A DNA stretch of 64,000 bases from Anopheles merus (GCF_017562075.2 NC_054081.1:1732294-1796293), one strand, 5' to 3'; shown: positions 1 through 12,748, numbered from the stretch's first letter. A program made the numbers and translations. Notes: a model not told the origin generated them from the letters alone.

Positions 1-2263
1 ACACATTGTTTATCGACGGCAAAGAATAAATTGCAATCGCTTTGCAGGATGCCCCGCACCCCTTCTCCCGGGGTCGTGGAGGTTTTGGGCAATGCTGAGC
101 CTAGTTGAGTTGTTGTAAAAAAGAAGGACAGAATCAAGAAAAAAAAAAGGAAAAGATTATTTAAAAAAGCAGCCGTTTTTGTGTGTTAAACATTTTCTGC
201 TTTAACTTGTTTGTGAAAACTGTTTGATGTTGCCCCGTATCCTCCGTTCCTATCCGTCACGGAAAACACCCTCGTGCCCCAACACATCCGGGCCAAGGGG
301 GTGGTGCAAACCAGAACCAATTACTCTACCGGGCGGTGGGAGGATCTCAACCGAAGGGGCAGAACTGAAACAAACCAATTACCAAAGAAAAAAAAAAGAA
401 CTCGAATAAAACTACAAATTCCATTTTCAAACGAAACCGATTCTTTTTTGTTGAAGAAATTTTTTGCCCAACACAATTGGACAGTAGTGTGTCGTGTATT
501 TGCCGTGTATTGCGTTTGGTAAAATCTTTTCGTTTGCTTTCGTTTTTTTGTTTTTCATTTATTCGCAATAAATTGTTCGTTTTTTTAACTCTATACCAAA
601 AAAAGTGCACACGACGCTCTAGCATTGACATTTCGATGTGTACTATTCACCAACCCACCAACACGCTGGTTGTATTGGCGGCGCCTTTTCCATCATTTTT
701 CTCTCTGGCTCGCGGGCACCGCCCAAGGTATGGCCATTCGGTCGCTCGAGACGGCTCGATGCGTGTGTATGTGTTGCATGTGCTTGCTAAGCTGTGTGCG
801 CAGGAGAGAGGTGATAGGCAACGATCGTGTAGTCGTCCCACTAACTCTTAAAGAAAGAAGAAAAGAGGAAAAGTTTGCTGCCCAAAACTGGCCAAATCAC
901 GGTTCCGAAACGCAATGTGTGAGTGCGTGTGCGAACAGACCCGGTCCCAAGCGGAACAGGAAGAGAGAGAGAGAAAGAGAGAGGAAACAGGCAAACACTA
1001 GTTTTGCACGAAATGCTCGAAAAGTTAACCGCCCGCAGTTTTGATGCAAGGGTGTGTCCTGTGATTGCTGCACGAACGAAGCGCAGGTAACGTGTCCCAT
1101 TAGTGGGCGCACAGAACCCACCAAAAAGACCGCACCGAATGGTGAACTTACACTCTGTTACTAATTTTGTTTCGATTTTAGTATCTGGCGTTTACTTATA
1201 ATGCGTAGTGTGTGCGCACGTTTGCCCACGTTTGGTCAATTAGTGTTGATTATTGTGAAGATCACACGTTTGCGGACAAAAAAACAGCGAACAGCACAGA
1301 TGCTATACACCGTAAGGGAGTTCGTTACATGCGTGTGAAAAGTAGTCCGAGCGAAGCGCGATTTCGAATTCGCAAACAACTTAAAGACGTACGAAGAAAT
1401 GAAGGAAAAAAACTACGGTGTAGAAGGAACAGAAATTAGACCAAACGCGCGCACGAATGCGTAAGCAGGAAGGAGTTGCGCGGAGTGAGACTGTAAGCGG
1501 AAGATACAGGATGTAAGATGAAGGATGAAGATTACTCCACTAGATGTGTCGATGATAGATACTATTGAGAAGGAATAGCTGTTTATGTGCAGCTATTGCA
1601 CGTTATATTTTCGAGCGCTCCGTAGTCTGTTTACTAGAAGCGTCGGCTTCTACAAGGCCAGATGGGATAGATTCCCTCTCGAACTGTGGCCGGGGAGAAC
1701 TTTTAACTTCTTTATCCACCTGCGTGGAACTTTTGACAAGTGTAGGAGGGTCTTATCTAGAAAGGTCCGGATGTAATTGTGTGCTTCCAAAAAGAAAAAA
1801 AGAAGAAGCCTTTGAATAATGATAACAAAAAACCACACAAAGGTCACATGCTCCACCGCGCATGATATATGGGTCACGTGAACCACCAACTGCGTCTCCT
1901 TCTCTCTTCATAGCCACTCCCACACCAATTGTCAAATACCCCGTGCCAACGTCTGGCCCCCTCCCTCCCCCCCTCTTACTAAGTGGGTCCTAGGAAAGAG
2001 TGTGCATGTGTGTGCTCCTCGAAACACTCACTCGCGTTCGCGCGCGCATACATTCACTTTCTTTTCGATTTTCCTGCCCCGTATCATGAGAATCTTCGCG
2101 ATCCGTGTGGCAATGTGCGTGTGTTTGTGTGTGTGCGTGTGCTGCCGTGTGTGTCGAGGCGCTGGAGAGACCATCACCACCATCCTTGCGCGGGTATGCC
2201 GTCATACGGCGGCCGCCAGTACCTTCAAACACATCGTTTCTGTACTTTGCTCTTCCTTTTTTT

Positions 2264-2267
<4 letters not shown>

Positions 2268-2296
<29 letters not shown>
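2268..2296. repeat. (CT)n microsatellite
   Basis: Nearly pure CT run. It generates low-complexity reading frames in several frames that should not be taken as genes. Confidence 0.9.
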
Positions 2297-2299
<3 letters not shown>

Positions 2300-4113
2300 C
2301 TCTCTTTCTCTCTCTATCCAAACGTTGCAGCTTGTGTCTGGCCCGGATGGTTCCGGCAGCAACAGCAACAGCAGCAGCACAACTGCCAGCTTCCCACGCC
2401 GCCACCCCAACAACCGAGTGTGCGCCAAGTTTGTGGAGTTGTGTGTGTGTGTGTGCAAGTGTGCGCGTGATCCTTCAAGCAAATATCAATATCTACATGT
2501 ATATCATAAATTAGCAAACATCAACTACTACAAATACTCCTGCAAATCATCATGCCGTCATGGTCAGTGACACACCTGCTCGGGGAGGGGCTGGGAATGC
2601 GCTGGAGAAGCTGGTGGCTTTCGGTTGGGAGTGGCCCAACTCGGGGCGGAAGACGTCGTCGGGTAGCTCCGTCCTATCCTGGTGTGGTGGTGGTGGTGTG
2701 TGACCGAGTGGTTGTGAGCGATCCAAACTCTCCCGTCGCTTCGCCGTGGTAGTGTCCAGACGGTCCCGTGTGTGTGTGTACGTGCCTTCTGCACCCCCGC
2801 CATGCGTCCCATAGCGCCGACTCGCACGCGTTACGCCGCGCCCTCGAATCTCCGGTAACGAGAAGCGTCCGCCGCTGGCGCTCCCGTCCCTTTTCGATGG
2901 GGGTGTGCTAGTGTGCGGGCGCGTACATTTAGCTTACATAGACTAAGTTTCTTATTCTTCCTTTTCGCGGCTAGATCCGTGTCTGTCGCCTGCGGGCGAG
3001 AGACGGGGCGCTTCCAAAAGTGGCTGTGTGGTGCTGGCGCGGCCGGCCCATGTCCGCGGCGATCCCTCCGGCGGTGCTGTCCTGCGCCTCAGGGGTGCTC
3101 TGGCCTGCCGGCCTGGCCTGTAAGTGCGCCTGTGGCTATGTGCGTGTGAGTGTGTCCATGTGTGCGTGCCCCTTAGTGTTGTGAGTGTGCGTGTGCGCGT
3201 GTTCCACGATCGCCACATTCGACCGACGCCAGCCGGTCTGCAGTGCCGGAGCATAGTGTCCCCCCCCCCTGGCGGGAAACACCGCCGCGAGACCGCCCGG
3301 CCGTGGGTCTCCGGGCAGGCCGGGTAATCTCGCCCAGTCGCGGCGCCCCTTTCCGCAATGGATCTAACAACCTTCCAGTGTGCAGTTATATAGCGTATAA
3401 ATGTTACGACCCCCACAGCCACAGAGAACAGTACGAAACGAAACCACAATTTGCACGCGCTCGCCGAACGCCCGCTCCAAAACGGCGATCAACCGAGATC
3501 ACGAGTCGACGTAGCTGCGCGTTCACGAGAGCGGACACTTTGGAGCGGGCCAGGGGGGCGCCCTAACACCTACGATAGATATATATAAATTAAAAAAAAA
3601 CAAACGCCCCAACCCAGCGCGCGTTCTCTCAGCGACTCAGAAGCGAGCGATTAAACGGTTAAACGGTTTCTTTTTTTCTTTTCGCTCACTTTTCTACGAC
3701 CGGTCCGTGCCGCTGCTGCATTCGGGCGCGGCCGCTGCGAGCTGGCTCGGGCGGCAGCAAATGGTAGAGTGTTTGCGCGTGCGGGTACGTGTGTGTCGGT
3801 GTGTTTTTGTGCGCGTGCGCAACACGCGAGCCGTTACGATCCTGGTCACGGCACCAGTTAAAACCCCAAACAAATCAGGTGTGACTTAACGGACGGGTGT
3901 TATTGCACTACCACGGTCAGGCATGGGGCACGACTGAGCGCCGACGAGAATTTGGTCGGTGGTCGATGATTATGCTGACCTCTTACTTTAAACGTTATGT
4001 GTATGGTCCTTGGCCAAGAAGGTTTTTAATTTTTCCTGGACTATTTCTCCGTTTTCCACGAGGATTTTTCTCCTTTTCTAATCATTTATTCGTTTTTTTT
4101 GCTTTATTACAAC

Positions 4114-4185
4114 ACGTTACGTTACGTTACATAACGTTACGTAACAATGCGTTACATAGCGTTACTATGCGTTACATTGCGTTAT
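4114..4185. repeat. degenerate (TTACG)n pentamer array
   Basis: About a dozen imperfect copies of GTTACG or a close variant (GTTACA, GTTACT). The same pentamer forms a cleaner array on the opposite strand at 25871-25965. Confidence 0.85.
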
Positions 4186-6692
4186 GTTGAAATAAAAATC
4201 GTTTCCCCACTTCTCCTTCCCCTCCTTTCTCTCCCACCCGTCTCAACAGTGCCTAGATGCGCACGTGCGTTCTTCTGATCGACAGAATTTCAACGGCTCG
4301 GCAGGATGGCGGTACCATTTCGCCCGGTGGGCTGCGTCTGCGATCTACCATCGCGCTAATGACGTGTACGTGCGCTACGCGAGTGTGTGTATGTATGTGT
4401 GTGTGGGAAGCAAAGGATCTCCCTCTGAAACAGCGAGGAGACGGATCGGGCCCAGTGGAAAGGGCCTGTTCGCGCAGGGAGGGGCAAGCGTTACCCATGC
4501 TTGCACTCGCTGCTTTGGCAACGGTCCGCGCCCCCTACCTCTAGTCCCGACCCGTTCCAGGATCCATAGTGCAAATGAAAATGCAAAAAAAAAACAGTTA
4601 AAAAAACATAACTCTACTCTATGCTCCACAAGTGTGCCGTGACGGTATCTTTCGCTACTTTACGCAACAAGAACGAACCACGCATACCGGACTCTCTTTA
4701 CTCACCTCCTATCTTTAAGCTCTAATCCTACTGTCGGCGCAACTATAGCGTATATACATTAAGCTGCCTGCTGCAAACCGCCATATTCTTCGCCAGCATC
4801 GTAACCTTCCTACCGCTAGATCGTAAGACCGTGCCAGCCAACAACAAAACAACGACAAAAAAAAACAACAACAAAAACAACTTTCGGTTTTCATTTTTCC
4901 TAGTGCGTATTCTTTTTTCCGTTTTTTTTAAATTTGGCAATGCGATCGGTACGGCCGGCGGCCCAGCCCGGTGTGTCTGGTTTGCCCGGGTGGAGCCTTT
5001 TTGCGGGTGGGCACGTACGTGACCCACCTCTCCACTTCTCGCAAGCCTTCTGCGCGAGCATCCGCCGTTGTTCCCGCGCGAATTCTGTCGATCCCTCGGA
5101 AGCGCACCTTGTCCGCTTGCGGGCTGCATTCTAGCAAGGTTTAGACGTATGGAGAACTCCCGAATCCCCGTTCCAAATATCCACCAATCCCTCCCCAACA
5201 CTCCCCCGATTCCCGGGACTTCCGGGCGCCTAGCTCGAACGTAAACTCTCCGTCAAAAGCATCCAACCGCCCAGTTTTGAAACGCTCCGGAGCACTTTCC
5301 AACCGCGAACTAGCACCGGTCGCCGTCTGTCGTCCCGTACCCGGTGCCCCAACCGCACTCCTACCATTTGGGGTCAAACCACCTTTTTTTCGATTTTACC
5401 AATTTTTTTCGATCATTTTTTTTATTTTCTAAAAATTGAAAACCTTTCACTTCTGCACGGAATGCTCTCTCACGGTGTGCGTGCGTGCACTCTCCTCGAG
5501 TGCGAGTTCCTTTCTCCTCCTCTGTCGGTGCGTGCCTCCTGCAGCAGCTTCCGGTTCCGTTTTGCCGTGCCGCGCGCGCGTGGGCAGGGTGACGACGGTC
5601 GACACGGGGGTATGGTGTACATTGCACGGCCAACGGCCACAGGTACACCGAGCGCTACGTTAAAGCAAAAACCAACAAACAATCCGCAACAAAATTACAC
5701 GAGACTGCGACCCGCTTTCTGCTGCTCCTTCCCCTCCTCCCTGCCCACGGCCTTCAATCACGTCGCGTACTATCCGCCACGACCGGGTTCGGGAGGCGGT
5801 ACGGGTGCGCCGCGGGACGGCGTACGGTCGCACCGGCCGGTTGTTTGGGCAGCACCGGTCAAAGCTGGGTGGCTTCAGGAAGCTGTTTTGACCATTGGGA
5901 AATTCGTTCGAGCTCGGTGCCCATCACCCACACCACACGCTTTTGTCTGTTTTCGGGTTTGATTGTTTTGGAAGGTCTCTGTTTACTCTTTTCTGGTTTT
6001 TGCTCCTGGAGCACAACGGACCTCTCCTCCCGCTCTTGGTCTCTGCCCTCCCTTACATTTCTCTCACCTCCGATCGCTCCCAATCCTGTGTGGCTCCGCG
6101 AGGCACTACGCGGGTCCGATCGTTACTCGAAAAGCGAACAGTAAACGAAACGCGCGCTAACGATGATACACGAACCGCCAAATGCATTCGAAACACGCGC
6201 TCGTGGTTCCACCTCGAGCCGGGTAAAGAGAGAGAGGAAAAAAACACGTCTGCGAATGTTACAAAGAAAGCGTGTAACGCCAGAGAAAACGCAAAAATCG
6301 CGCTGACACGCAGTGCGCAAATGCCGGTCGAGTAAGACGTCTGATACATTGCGATCGATACGAAGTAGAAGCGAGTATGCTAGCGAACAAGGAAAGCGAA
6401 ACAGAAGAGGAAAAGAAATACGTATATATACAATTAAAAAAGAATAAAACGAAAAAAAACTACCAACTTAAAACAATCCACCCGATAAAGCTACACCCGA
6501 TAAAAGAACACAAAAAAGACAACTCGGAAAGGGCGGCAGCACTCTTGCTTGCCGCTCGGAAAAAAATAAAACAAAACAAAAACCGATAAAAGGACAAGTG
6601 GGAAGAGGGCGGGTAAATAAAAAAATAATAATCTCTAAATCGTATCCGCTATTCTGCTATTATTGACCTCCGATCGTCGGGTTTAATGGTTA

Positions 6693-6698
6693 AATAAA
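6693..6698 (+). promoter_or_regulatory. candidate poly(A) signal
   Basis: AATAAA with a T/GT-rich stretch about 45-75 bases downstream. If real, it ends a plus-strand transcript covering the UTR-like DNA to its left. Confidence 0.35.
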
Positions 6699-6949
6699 GG
6701 ATTTTGTTTACGTTCTAAGCAAAACTCAAACGGGCAAGCATAGTTATGGTTGTGTTTGTTTATTTTTGGCCGATGACAACCCACTAGGGAGAGGGAAAAG
6801 GGTTGGCTTCTGTGCGGTAAGTAAGGTAAGTTATCGGACTTTGTTGAACATTGATGCCACGCTTAGGGTTTTCCTTCTGGAGCCTTGCTTTTTAGATCTT
6901 TTATGCCTATAGATCTAGAACTTTTCTGGAGTTCTGATCACCTACAGCG

Positions 6950-8340
6950 ATTATTTGTCAACTACGCTTTGTAACATTTTTTTGGTGAGGCATGAGGCGG
7001 GCATCCTCATAACATGCCCCAGCCATCGTATCCTGCCAGCCTTCGTCACCGAAAGGATGCTCGGTTCGCCGTACTCAGCAAGCTCCAAGAATGGTCCAAG
7101 AATCATGTCCATATAGGACCACTGATGTCGCTGTCCGAAGTATTGATCGTCCCAAGATAGCAGAAGAACAGATGGTGTGTAGCCTCCAACAAAGCCAGCT
7201 GCAAGTCTGCAGTACAAGATCTGGTACAGGATCTTGTAGGCGGCATTGAGGGGATGGCTCGAACATTCGAGCAATTCAGTCTGTCGCCCTTTTTATAGCC
7301 TGGATGAATGACATCCATTTTACACTTCTCCTGTAGTTCCTTCCCAGACTTTCATGATCAGCTGATACATTTCGACGATACGCCTCTCCGACCCCATCTT
7401 GAACAACTCGGCACATTGCAATTTTTGGAGGACACCCCGGTACGTGCCTTTTTCAATCTCCTGTAAAACAAGTGGGTTTCCCCAACTGGGCTAGCTGCTC
7501 CAACACCTGTTCATCTAACTCTTCAAAACGGCACTACCTGCCGATGTCAGTCGTCTGTAGTTCTCGACGTTCTGACTGGTTTCATGCAGTAGTATGCGGG
7601 CGTGCGCTGCATTCTTCTCGGATAGTGCTCGTCTGCATTCTTCATCGAGCCATTCTTTTTTCTCTCTACAGTGCTAATGGCTCGTTCCACCCTGCGCCAG
7701 TGGTCTGTGAGGGGCATCGCGGCAATGTTGTTGTCGGCCGGGAGCGCTTCCCCAAGCGCTGTTGCGTACCCCTCCGTCACATCAGCACACTTCAACCGGT
7801 CCAGGTTGAGCCTTGGGGCGGGCGGACTCCGTTGGTTTGTTAATCACGGAGAGTTTCTAGCGTAGCTTTACCAAAACTCGTCGTTTGCGCCTTTATAGGG
7901 GCAGTCGACGTTTGCGCCTCTATAGGTGTTGACGTCGATAATATCCAAGAAGTGCCTTCCGTCAATCAGAATGTGGCTGATTTAAGACTTTGAACCAACA
8001 CTAGGGTTTCTCCAGGTATAACTAGGGCGGCGTGCATGCTGGAAGAAGGTGCTGCGGCTGCTCATGTGCTTGGAGGAGGCAAAGGTATTCAGCCTGAGGC
8101 CGTTGTTGTTTGTCAGCTGGTGGACGCTGAAGCTTCCGATCGTTGGTTTATATATCTCCTCCTGTCCGACCTGAGCATTAAGGTCTCCTATGACGATCTT
8201 CACATTATGTTTTGGGCAGCGGTCGTACTCCTTCTCCAGCTGCGTATAGAAGGCCTCCTTCTCGTGAATCGGTGCTAAGGTTGAAGAATCTGCCACGAAT
8301 CGTCAACCTGCACATCCGTCCGTTAACCGGTCACCACCAT
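6950..8340 (-). mobile_element. decayed RTE-clade non-LTR retrotransposon (endonuclease plus RT fragments)
   Basis: Read on the minus strand. First comes an endonuclease segment (about 8330-7980) with the RTE-typical strings YDRCPKHNVKIVIGDLNAQVG and STFFQH...TWRNP. Broken reverse-transcriptase pieces follow: a HPGYKKGDRLN-like motif near 7300, then AYKILYQILYCRL, and the C-terminal GRIRWLGHVMRMP near 7000. The frame shifts several times and RT palm motifs are missing, so the copy is dead. No 5' or 3' terminus or target duplication was found. The assignment rests on family motifs recognised by eye. Confidence 0.85.
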
Positions 8341-8650
8341 AAAAATACCTGTTGGAAATTGGAGCTAGCGCACGTGACGAAAGAGTCCATGAGGACCAAA
8401 GTCATTATAACCCTTATGACGGACAGGCAGTCATTTACCTGACCAAATTAAAAGGCTTCCGAGTGGGCCGAATGTTTGACAAGCCTGTCTTAAGCCCATA
8501 AAGTACTGGGCGTCTCCATGTTTCTTTTTGAAGCGGTTTTTTGTTCTAGTAGCTTGTAGCAGTCAATCAGGTTCAAAGTGTTTAAATCATTATAAATAAA
8601 ATCACAGATAAGATATAGATACTACATGAAGATTCACAGCAAAGGGTATA

Positions 8651-8853
8651 CAGGGTTTCGTACGATTTATTGGTCAGTTCCCACGATTTTTTTATCGTAT
8701 CCCATAGATTTTTGGTTCGTTCCCATAATTTCCGATTAAATATTAATTCCGATTAAATAAAATCCGATTGGAAATCAATACAATTGGACCAACAAATCGT
8801 GGGAACGCATCAAGAAAATATGGGAACCAACCAATACATCGTGAGAAACCCTG
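8651..8853. mobile_element. foldback MITE, copy 1
   Basis: A 203-bp inverted repeat with ends CAGGGTTTC...GAAACCCTG, flanked on both sides by TA, as in Tc1/mariner-type insertions. The arms contain degenerate units of about 21 bases around TTCCCAYGATTTTTTGGT. It has no coding capacity. A longer relative lies at 13156-13400. Confidence 0.85.
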
Positions 8854-8855
8854 TA

Positions 8856-9820
8856 ATATATTAAAAATGGTTGTGATGCACTAAAATAGGTTGAATACAA
8901 TAATTTAGAAGTATTTCAGTTATTTATGTAGCTTGTAGGTTGTATTTATTTAGCTATAACTAATTAAGCGAGATGACATCATACTGAGATTTTCAAAGTA
9001 TACTACACGAGGGTTCACCTTGATAGAAATGTACGATACTTTTAATCAACACCCACCTGTTCATGATAAAACAATACTGAATTATTTGATCCATTTATCC
9101 TTACAAGAGTTCTGAAAAGATCTGGCATCGGCCTGAGCCACATATCGAGGAATAATTTATTTACCGATAGCAGCATAGTTCGTATTACTTACTGGGAGCT
9201 CTGTCCATGACGGGCATATACACTTGACGATTCTTGTCTGTGAAGAGTCTAGTTCACGAAATGATACTAAACTCATAGAAGTCCTGGAACCAATACCCAA
9301 CAGAACATACTGCTCCTGGATGTGATATCGTTCCAGAAAGCGATGCTGAACCAATGTCAGTTCAGGAATTGATATTGAACCCATACCAATCGTGAAATAG
9401 CTCTATGTTCATGAAATAGAACCTGAATCTGTTGTGAATTCGGAACCAAACTTGGTCCGGGTCTGAAACCATTACAATTCCAGTTACATGATCCCGCTGG
9501 TAAACAAACCATACTAGGCAGGATCTGTGAGCTGTCCATCAATTCTAGATGTTTCGGATGACGTCAACACTCTCATCCAAACGTTCAGCGTGCTTTTACT
9601 GGGTGCATGTAGATGTTACATTACTTTTTTTCTGCTTTATTGAAGGGCTATACGTGTTCTTATCTAAGTAGAAGCAAACTGTCTAGAGGGGCTGCGGATG
9701 GTGGAATGTTCCCAGGATCTCCGGACAGCGAACAGGAGAGCGGAGATCGTTGCGCGGATGGCAAAGCTCACTGGCATCGTTTGAAGTGGCTACCATTGCG
9801 ACACGTTGTGTTGCGAAGCG
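8856..9820. other. AT-rich intergenic DNA with degenerate repeats
   Basis: No gene seen. Between about 9240 and 9480 the sequence repeatedly returns to a loose GGAACC/TGATATTGAACC theme with spacing of a few tens of bases, like an eroded tandem or dispersed repeat. The short minus-strand frames here follow that repeat. Confidence 0.5.
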
Positions 9821-9826
9821 TTTATT
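9821..9826 (-). promoter_or_regulatory. poly(A) signal of the neuroparsin gene
   Basis: AATAAA on the minus strand, about 130 bases after the neuroparsin stop codon, just beyond a (GAA)n run (plus-strand TTC repeat 9835-9863) in the predicted 3' UTR. Confidence 0.6.
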
Positions 9827-9834
9827 TATCTTTT

Positions 9835-9863
9835 TTCTTCTTCTTCTTCTTCTTCTTCTTCTT
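9835..9863. repeat. (TTC)n microsatellite in the neuroparsin 3' UTR
   Basis: Nine to ten perfect TTC units (GAA on the gene strand), between the stop codon and the poly(A) signal. Confidence 0.9.
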
Positions 9864-9956
9864 TTGCTCGATCGGCGTAAGTATCAGGGGTAGTGCGTGG
9901 GTGACTGTGTGACTGTGGTGATCGGGTTGATCGGGCGGAGTGTGACTGTAGCCGCC

Positions 9957-10559
9957 TTACTCGTTGCTGTAGTAGTCGAAGAACCGGTAGAGCGGGCTCA
10001 GGTGGCGCTCCTCCACCATGTACGGATCGGAGCGATGCTGGAAGCTGTGCAGCTTGGACGGGTGGCAGGAGTCGCTGCACACCCCGTTCAGGCAGCCGGT
10101 GCACCGGCCGTTGCAGCACCGCAGCCCGGACTTGCACTTGCCGTACAGCATGTTGTTGCTCAGCTCGCCGCCGCACGGTTCGTTCGGGCCCTAAAGGGGA
10201 GGGAGGAAGAGGCGATTCGGGACGGTGAAAGATTGTACGAGAGCGCACTGAAACCGAGGGCCTACCTTCCAGCAGGCGAACGTTTTGCAGGTGGTCATGT
10301 AGAAGCCGTATTTACACGTGCTGATGTCCTCATCGCGCTGCATCTTGCACCGGATCTCGATCAGGTTCGTTCTGCAGCATCGAGAGGGGGAGAGAAATGG
10401 AGCGGACACAGAGTTAGCCGAGTTTTGCCGTAGAAAAAGGGAGACAAAAGCCAGACAGTGCAGGTGCCCCTGAGATACTAACGGTTGGGCTAAGCTCCAG
10501 TAGGAATATCCCACGAGCAGTGCGGCTAGCAGCAGGACGTTTCCGAACGACATTGCCAT
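9957..10559 (-). CDS. neuroparsin / ovary ecdysteroidogenic hormone (OEH) precursor
   Basis: Secreted neurohormone. In mosquitoes OEH is released from brain neurosecretory cells after a blood meal and drives ovarian ecdysteroid synthesis and yolk production (family knowledge). Three exons join in phase: 10483-10559, 10266-10371, 9957-10190; introns are GT-AG. The product is 138 aa. Residues 1-24 are a hydrophobic signal peptide (MAMSFGNVLLLAALLVG...). The mature part has exactly 12 cysteines, at 34, 45, 54, 59, 67, 80, 86, 87, 91, 94, 99 and 103, including the IGFBP-like core GKCKSGLRCCNGRCTGC. After Cys103 comes a 35-residue tail rich in H, R, E and Y, unlike the short locust neuroparsins. 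The ATG at 10559 has a good AAAATGG context; an in-frame ATG at 10598 would put 13 residues before the signal peptide and is less likely. Confidence 0.92.
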
Positions 10560-10855
10560 TTTTGTTAGAACTATTTTACTACACACAGAGACACTCAAAA
10601 GAACACTTAATCACAGCAGGACCGTGGACAAGCAACTGGCTCAAGGGACGCGCACACGGTAAAACGAACGCAGGCACACAGGTACGATCCTGGCGACAGG
10701 TCACTGATACATTCGGTTGATGGTGATGGTGAAAACGGCCAACTTCCTATCTACACACTAATTACACTGAGGAGCGGTCCCGGGATGCCGGAATCTCACT
10801 GCTCGAGGCGGTTTGCAGGCTGTGTCTGGATGCCTTGACCGACCCGGCCGAAGCT

Positions 10856-10862
10856 TTTTATA
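10856..10862 (-). promoter_or_regulatory. candidate TATA box of the neuroparsin gene
   Basis: TATAAAA on the minus strand about 300 bases upstream of the neuroparsin start codon. Transcription would begin near 10830 and leave a 5' leader of about 270 bases. No transcript support. Confidence 0.4.
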
Positions 10863-10863
10863 G

Positions 10864-12280
10864 TGCCTTGGGAACGTCCCTTTTTGCCCGGTACCGCCTC
10901 GGTGTGCGAGGGCGTCCCAGACTAGACCGCCAACCATTGGCCCGCGCCTTCGCCTGCGTCCTGGCCGTCCTGGGGCCGAGTGACCCAAACGGTTCATTAA
11001 CATCATCTCGCATGCATGCAATCGTTTCGAGGCCACGCGCGATTCCTCGGACATCCTTGGCTGGCCGGCTAGCGAGTCTCGGATGGCACTCATTAGCATC
11101 TTTGGTGCCATCCCGCGCTAGAACGGGCCGCGTGGATCTCGCGTCTCACCGTGGATGCGCACGAATCAAAGTGACAGCTCGCTCTGGTCTGGTGGACGTC
11201 TTCTTTCTTCTCCAACCCCCCTCCTAACCTCGGTGATGCGCCTTTCCCCGCCCTGGAGATGGCAGAGTTAGGGAGCGAGAATGGCATAAATATGTTATTT
11301 TAATCAGCAGTTTATCATCAATTGCTTGCATTAATTATTCACCTCGCTTTTCTTTTTGCTGGTGCGCGTGGACATTGAAAAATGGACGACCGACCGGAAG
11401 CAGCGTTGGTTTGGCTAGTTAGGATCGGGCCCTATGTTGGGGTTAGGTTTTTGCAGAAGTCGTTAGGTGCGTGCGGTTTATTCTGGGTGCTTACACTCGC
11501 GCAGCCGAACGCGCTGAATCTAATAGCTACTGACGTATTCGATGAGAAATTTCCTAATAACTGGAGACGGACCGTCAAATTCGGGTCAAGCAGACGCGTT
11601 GAACGGGTAATGCTCTTGATGCATTGGTGCTCAGATATCCAGTTCAAACTTAAACCATTTTTTGAGAATGATTCCAAAGAGAGTTGGGATGCGTGGTACA
11701 GCAATCAAATTCTATTCGTCGTTTCAAACTACACCATCAGCAAACAAAGCATCGTCGTGTCAAATTGTACAGCATATCAGTGTTAAAGTGATGTTCCTAG
11801 GAGAGCTCTGTGCAAGCTCTTGAACTGTCCTTTTGCTGACGTTAGCATTGCAGCGGTGGCAAACCGCAGATTTCCAGAATGCATGTTAATTTCCCACGGT
11901 TCATGAATTCTTGGGACCTCATTTTGCATTCAGTTTGATATTCATATTGGAAATTGGTAAAGTGTCTTAGATGTGGTCTTTTTTGTGTTTGGGAACATTC
12001 CTGCAAAGTTTGAATTATTGACACAATACATACGTTGATGTGGTTTACTAGCAAAAATAGCTGCATTGCTTAGACAGTTTGGTAAAATATTTAATGGTGA
12101 ACGTATTTTCCGTCTTTAGTTATTCCTTTCGTTCATCTTTTTGGCAATGTACGGATTCCAATCGTAAATCGAAAGGTTCTGACCAGCCAGATCATGCTTC
12201 ATCGACTAGAGCAAACATCAAATCTAACGGATCAATGTCTAGGTTGTACAGTGGGTGGAATAAACTTGTAATTTCAGTAC
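10864..12280. other. upstream region of neuroparsin and AT-rich intergenic DNA
   Basis: GC-rich to about 11230, then AT-rich. A 134-codon plus-strand frame (11382-11786) has no family motif, signal peptide or clear codon bias, and I treat it as chance or transposon debris. No gene supported. Confidence 0.45.
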
Positions 12281-12287
12281 TTTGTTA

Positions 12288-12660
12288 CAGATGTCGTTCA
12301 GCAGCGAAATCCCGAGACTCATTGTGCTGGGTAATCGTGCATACAATGGGCTTCACGAACTGCTGAGATCCAAAAGACTTCGAGCCCGCAGGAATTGTGA
12401 GATATATCGCACATTGATTCGCCCGATGATCCTCTATGGACACGAAACCTGGACCATCCGAGCGGGGGATGCAAACGCTCTGGGCGTGTTTGAGCGATGC
12501 ATCCTCCGGACCATCTTTTTTCTGTGTGTTCGAGCATGGAGCGTGGAGGAGGAGGATGGACCATGTTATGAAGATGCCGGATGACTCAAGCTCCACCAAG
12601 AAGATGTTCGACAGCGATCCCCAGTTCGGCATAAGGCGCAGGGGAGCATAGCGAACTCGA
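12288..12660 (+). mobile_element. RTE-clade retrotransposon 3' fragment
   Basis: Encodes only the C-terminal part of the reverse transcriptase ORF: LRARRNCEIYRTLIRP, then MILYGHETWTIRAGDANALG and FERCILRTIF. After a frameshift near 12540 it continues as DHVMKMPDDSSSTKKMFD and DPQFGIRRRGA. These are the conserved tail motifs of RTE elements. It is 5'-truncated and inactive, and the sequence then passes into a 140-bp (GA)n array. Confidence 0.82.
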
Positions 12661-12685
12661 TGGCTGGAGACATGTTGTGGAGACA

Positions 12686-12686
12686 T

Positions 12687-12748
<62 letters not shown>

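Larger units (their letters stand above)
1..6715. other. UTR-like, low-complexity DNA without a recognisable gene
   Basis: No reading frame here looks like protein: the frames are short, overlap on both strands and follow simple sequence (CT, GT and GA runs, A-rich tracts). The stretch from about 6200 to 6700 is A-rich, and 6693-6698 is AATAAA followed by a GT-rich tract (about 6741-6770), the usual arrangement at a plus-strand mRNA 3' end. One reading is a long 3' UTR of a gene starting left of the window; ordinary intergenic DNA cannot be excluded. Confidence 0.4.

Noticed and set aside
1983..2570. 195-codon plus-strand frame
   Set aside because: Low-complexity (Leu/Ser from CT repeat, Cys/Val from GT repeat), and frames are equally open in two other registers.
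11382..11786. 134-codon plus-strand frame
   Set aside because: No family motif or coding bias; lies in repeat-rich AT DNA next to an RTE relic.
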